Assembly (NCBI RefSeq): GCF_006715485.1
Contig: NZ_VFNH01000002.1
Location: 1,789,769-1,853,768 of the forward strand
Source of the DNA: Herbaspirillum sp. SJZ107
GTDB lineage: Bacteria; Pseudomonadota; Gammaproteobacteria; Burkholderiales; Burkholderiaceae_D
Direction: 5' to 3'
DNA: 64,000 bases
Both the position numbers and the translations under genes were made by a program. Below are positions 61,442-64,000 of the stretch, piece after piece. The notes beneath the pieces were generated by a model, which was not told the DNA's origin, did no database searches, and worked only from the letters and a program-made list of their open reading frames with translations. Position 1 is the stretch's first letter. Every line of letters begins with the position of its first letter.

Positions 61442-63874
61442 TCAGCGCTCCAGCGCATAGGCGATCACGTAGTCGCCGCGGTCCGGCGATTGCCGTGCGC
61501 CGCCGGCCGAGATCAGCACGTACTGCTTGCCGGTCTTGGGCGACACGTAGCTCATCGGCCCGCCCTGGCTGCCCACCGGCAGGCGCGCTTTCCAGACTTC
61601 CTTGCCGGTGGCGCTGTCGAAGGCGCGCAGGTAGTAGTCCTGGGTGCCGGCGATGAACACCAGGCCGCCCTGGGTCGCCAGCGTGCCGCCTAAGGTCGGC
61701 ATCCCGATCGGCATTTTCATACCCATCTTGATGCCGAACGGACCGGTGTCCTGCACGGTACCGACCGGGACTTGCCATAGCACCTTGCGGGTCGTCAGGT
61801 CCACCGCCGACAGCGTGCCGAACGGCGGCTTCTGGCAGGGAATGCCGAGCGGCGACATGAAGCGGTTCTTGTTGACCGCATACGGCGTGCCCTTCAGCGG
61901 CACCGCGCCCATGCCGGTGTTGACCGCTTCGCCGCCGTTGCTGGCCGGGCCGGCATCGGTCTTTTGCGGGATCATCTGCACCCACAGGCCGAGGCGCATG
62001 TCGTTGACGAAGATGACGTGGTGATTCGGGTCGGTGGACAGGCTGCCCCAGTTCATGCCGCCCAGCGAGCCGGGGAAGCTCAGCGAGACGTCGGTGCCCG
62101 GCGCCGTGAACAGGCCTTCATAGCGCATCGATTTGAAGCTGATGCGGCACATCAGCTGGTCGAACGGGGTCGCGCCCCACATGTCCGATTCCTTCAGGGT
62201 GTCGGCGCCGATGCTCGGCATGCCGGTGGAAAAAGGTTGCGTCTGCGAGTACTGCTCCTTGAAGATGCCGGCGATCTTGACCGGACGCTCCTCGACTTGC
62301 GTGAGCGGCTTGCCGGTCAGGCGGTCGAGCACGAAGAGTTGGCCGGACTTCGAGCCGAACACCACGGCGGGCGTGGTCGCGCCGTCCTTGCCGGGAAAGT
62401 CGATCAGGCTCGGCTGCATCGGCACGTCGAAGTCCCACAGGTCGTTATGGACGGTCTGGTACACCCACTTCTGCTTGCCGGTGCCGGCGTCGAGCGCCAG
62501 AATCGAGGTGGCGTAGCGGTGATCGAGCGGGGTGCGGTTGCCGCCCCACAAATCGACCGAGGAGCTGCCCATCGGGATGAAGACGGTGTTCATTGCGGCG
62601 TCGTACGACATCGGCGCCCACGAATTCGGCGTGCTGCGGGCGAAGGTCTGGCCCGGCTGCAGGCGGGCGTTCGGATTGTCGCGGCCCGGATCGAAGGCCC
62701 AGCGCATCGCGCCGGTAACGACGTCGAAGCCGCGCAGCACGCCGCCCGGCATGTCGGTCTGCACGTTGTCGGCCACGCGCCCGCCTACCACCACGGTGGT
62801 GCCGGCCAGGGTCGGTGCGGAGGTGAGCTGGTAGGTCGGATCGTCGGCGCCGCCCAGGCCCGCCTTCAGGTCGACGAAGCCGTCCTTGCCGAAGCCCTGG
62901 CACAGGGCGCCGCTGTCGGCGTCGATGGCGACCAGGCGCGCGTCGATGGTATTCATCAAGAGGCGGCGCTGGCAGTTGGCACCAGGCGGCAGCGTGGCCG
63001 CGGCCACGGGCGAGGCGCCGGCCAGGGTCGGCTGCGCCAGGGGCTGGGTCGCATCGAAATAGGCGAGGCCGCGGCAGCGGTTCCAGACCTGCGCCTGCGC
63101 ATCGATGTCGCGCTCCCAGATCTTCTTGCCGCTGTCGGCGTCGACGGCGATCACGTTGTTATGCGGCGTGCACAGGAAGATGCGGTCGCCGACCTGGAGC
63201 GGGGTTTCCTGGTCTTCGGCGCCGTTGCCGGTGGGGCTGACCGGGGTGTCGCCGGTATGGAAGGTCCACGCGATCTTCAAGCCCTTCACGTTGTCGCGCG
63301 TGATCTGGTCGATGGCGGCGAAGCGGCTGCCACCCGCCGTATTGCCGTAGTGGCTCCAGTTCTTTTGTTCCTGGCCGCGGGCAACCGGCACCAGTGGCGT
63401 GGGCGTGCCCTGGAAGGCGACGGTCGGGTGCGGCGCAAACATCTGGACGAAGGTGGCGCCCATGCCCACCGCCAGCACGGCAGCCAGCGCGTAGGCACCC
63501 TTGGCAGCGGTGGTCCGGGCCTCGCGCTTGCGCAACGACGGCCAGGCCAGCAGCGCCAGCACCATCAGGCCGGTGGGCAGCATCAGGCGCGACACCAGCG
63601 GCCAGAAATCGAAGCCGACATCGGCCAGCGCCCAGACCAGGGTGCCGGCGAATGCGGCCCCATACACGGTGACGGCGGACGATTTCAGCCGCATGAACCC
63701 GATGGCGGCGATCACGATGACCGCGCCGGCGATCAGGAAGTAGGGACTGCCGTGCAATACCGCCAGCTTGGCGCCGCCGACGAAGAAGAACAGGCCGGTA
63801 GCCAGTAAGACGAGCCCGAGCAATACACACCCGGCCTTCAGCGCCGCTGAAGGATGGGTTTCGCTTTTAGTCAT
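61442..63874 (-). CDS. gcd: Membrane-bound PQQ-dependent glucose dehydrogenase family enzyme
   Basis: This 810-residue protein has five N-terminal membrane helices (about 15-140) and a large periplasmic eight-bladed quinoprotein domain: WSHYGNTAGGSRFAAIDQIT (about 170), WAFDPGRDNPNARLQPGQTF, TPFDQLMCRISFKSMRYEGL and the end segment KTGKQYVLISAGGARQSPDR. The family oxidises glucose, quinate or shikimate and passes electrons to ubiquinone. The five-helix anchor fits glucose dehydrogenase best, but quinate/shikimate specificity is possible. GGAGAG precedes ATG 63874. No PQQ synthesis genes are in the window. Confidence 0.87.
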   Translation of the reverse strand: MTKSETHPSAALKAGCVLLGLVLLATGLFFFVGGAKLAVLHGSPYFLIAGAVIVIAAIGFMRLKSSAVTVYGAAFAGTLVWALADVGFDFWPLVSRLMLPTGLMVLALLAWPSLRKREARTTAAKGAYALAAVLAVGMGATFVQMFAPHPTVAFQGTPTPLVPVARGQEQKNWSHYGNTAGGSRFAAIDQITRDNVKGLKIAWTFHTGDTPVSPTGNGAEDQETPLQVGDRIFLCTPHNNVIAVDADSGKKIWERDIDAQAQVWNRCRGLAYFDATQPLAQPTLAGASPVAAATLPPGANCQRRLLMNTIDARLVAIDADSGALCQGFGKDGFVDLKAGLGGADDPTYQLTSAPTLAGTTVVVGGRVADNVQTDMPGGVLRGFDVVTGAMRWAFDPGRDNPNARLQPGQTFARSTPNSWAPMSYDAAMNTVFIPMGSSSVDLWGGNRTPLDHRYATSILALDAGTGKQKWVYQTVHNDLWDFDVPMQPSLIDFPGKDGATTPAVVFGSKSGQLFVLDRLTGKPLTQVEERPVKIAGIFKEQYSQTQPFSTGMPSIGADTLKESDMWGATPFDQLMCRISFKSMRYEGLFTAPGTDVSLSFPGSLGGMNWGSLSTDPNHHVIFVNDMRLGLWVQMIPQKTDAGPASNGGEAVNTGMGAVPLKGTPYAVNKNRFMSPLGIPCQKPPFGTLSAVDLTTRKVLWQVPVGTVQDTGPFGIKMGMKMPIGMPTLGGTLATQGGLVFIAGTQDYYLRAFDSATGKEVWKARLPVGSQGGPMSYVSPKTGKQYVLISAGGARQSPDRGDYVIAYALER

Positions 63875-63894
63875 TTGAATATCTCTCCGAGAAC

Positions 63895-64000
63895 TTATCC
63901 TGCATGAAGGCGGCGCCACGCAGGGTCGAACAGGGCATCGACCGCGCCGGGGAAGGCGCGCGTTTGCGTCCGCGCTGCACAGGCAGCACGCCGGTCGTCG
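63895..64000 (-). CDS. Possible C-terminal end of an upstream gene, partial
   Basis: One minus-strand frame is open from the right edge to a TAA at 63895 and reads RAFPGAVDALFDPAWRRLHA before the stop, which looks like normal coding sequence. It would end 20 bp before the gcd start and could belong to the same operon. At 34 visible residues the identity cannot be assigned. Confidence 0.35.
   Translation of the reverse strand, partial: DDRRAACAARTQTRAFPGAVDALFDPAWRRLHAG

Overview
The window is GC-rich, densely packed bacterial DNA with Gram-negative gene families throughout: outer-membrane secretion, OmpA and OprB-type proteins, a type VI secretion system (T6SS), a cyo-type quinol oxidase and a membrane glucose dehydrogenase. 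The gene content and coding style fit a betaproteobacterium, most plausibly of the Massilia/Duganella type in Oxalobacteraceae. That placement is inference from gene families, not from a marker gene. I see no rRNA, tRNA, CRISPR array, transposase or phage integrase.

Left end (1-5675): a two-partner secretion pair on the minus strand. The outer-membrane transporter tpsB is followed by a very large exoprotein tpsA, which carries tandem YDG repeats and runs off the left edge. A small periplasmic OmpA-like protein follows on the plus strand.

Centre (5686-36675): a complete-looking T6SS locus apart from tssJ. A membrane-anchored Ser/Thr kinase with a DUF4384 tail points away from the cluster. Then one plus-strand array runs tssA-tssB-tssC-hcp-tagJ-tssE-tssF-tssG-tssH(clpV), three uncharacterised genes, a PAAR-like DUF4280 gene, vgrG, tagH(FHA)-tssK-tssL-tssM-tagF. 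Converging on it from the minus strand is a regulatory operon: a FecR-like exported protein, a membrane c-type-heme (DUF3365) HAMP sensor, a soluble Ser/Thr kinase and a PP2C phosphatase. This looks like a threonine-phosphorylation switch whose usual TagQRST input proteins are replaced by a heme/HAMP and FecR pair. That replacement, and the cargo block at 18551-21521 between clpV and the PAAR gene, are the most interesting parts of the window.

Right part (36885-64000): ordinary chromosomal genes in small units. They are a GGDEF/EAL cyclic-di-GMP protein; a DHA2-type MFS exporter with a divergent LysR regulator; cyoABCD; a DUF305/beta-propeller pair with a heavy-metal two-component system and a CusR-type operator; a LysR/SDR divergent pair; an exported PHB-depolymerase-like esterase; an alpha/beta hydrolase divergent from a LysR gene; a DUF3943 protein; an Old Yellow Enzyme gene divergent from a MerR regulator with a classic 19-bp-spacer promoter; a TetR regulator; and an operon of a PQQ glucose dehydrogenase and an OprB-like porin. 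Several divergent pairs share a clear palindromic operator in the intergenic space.
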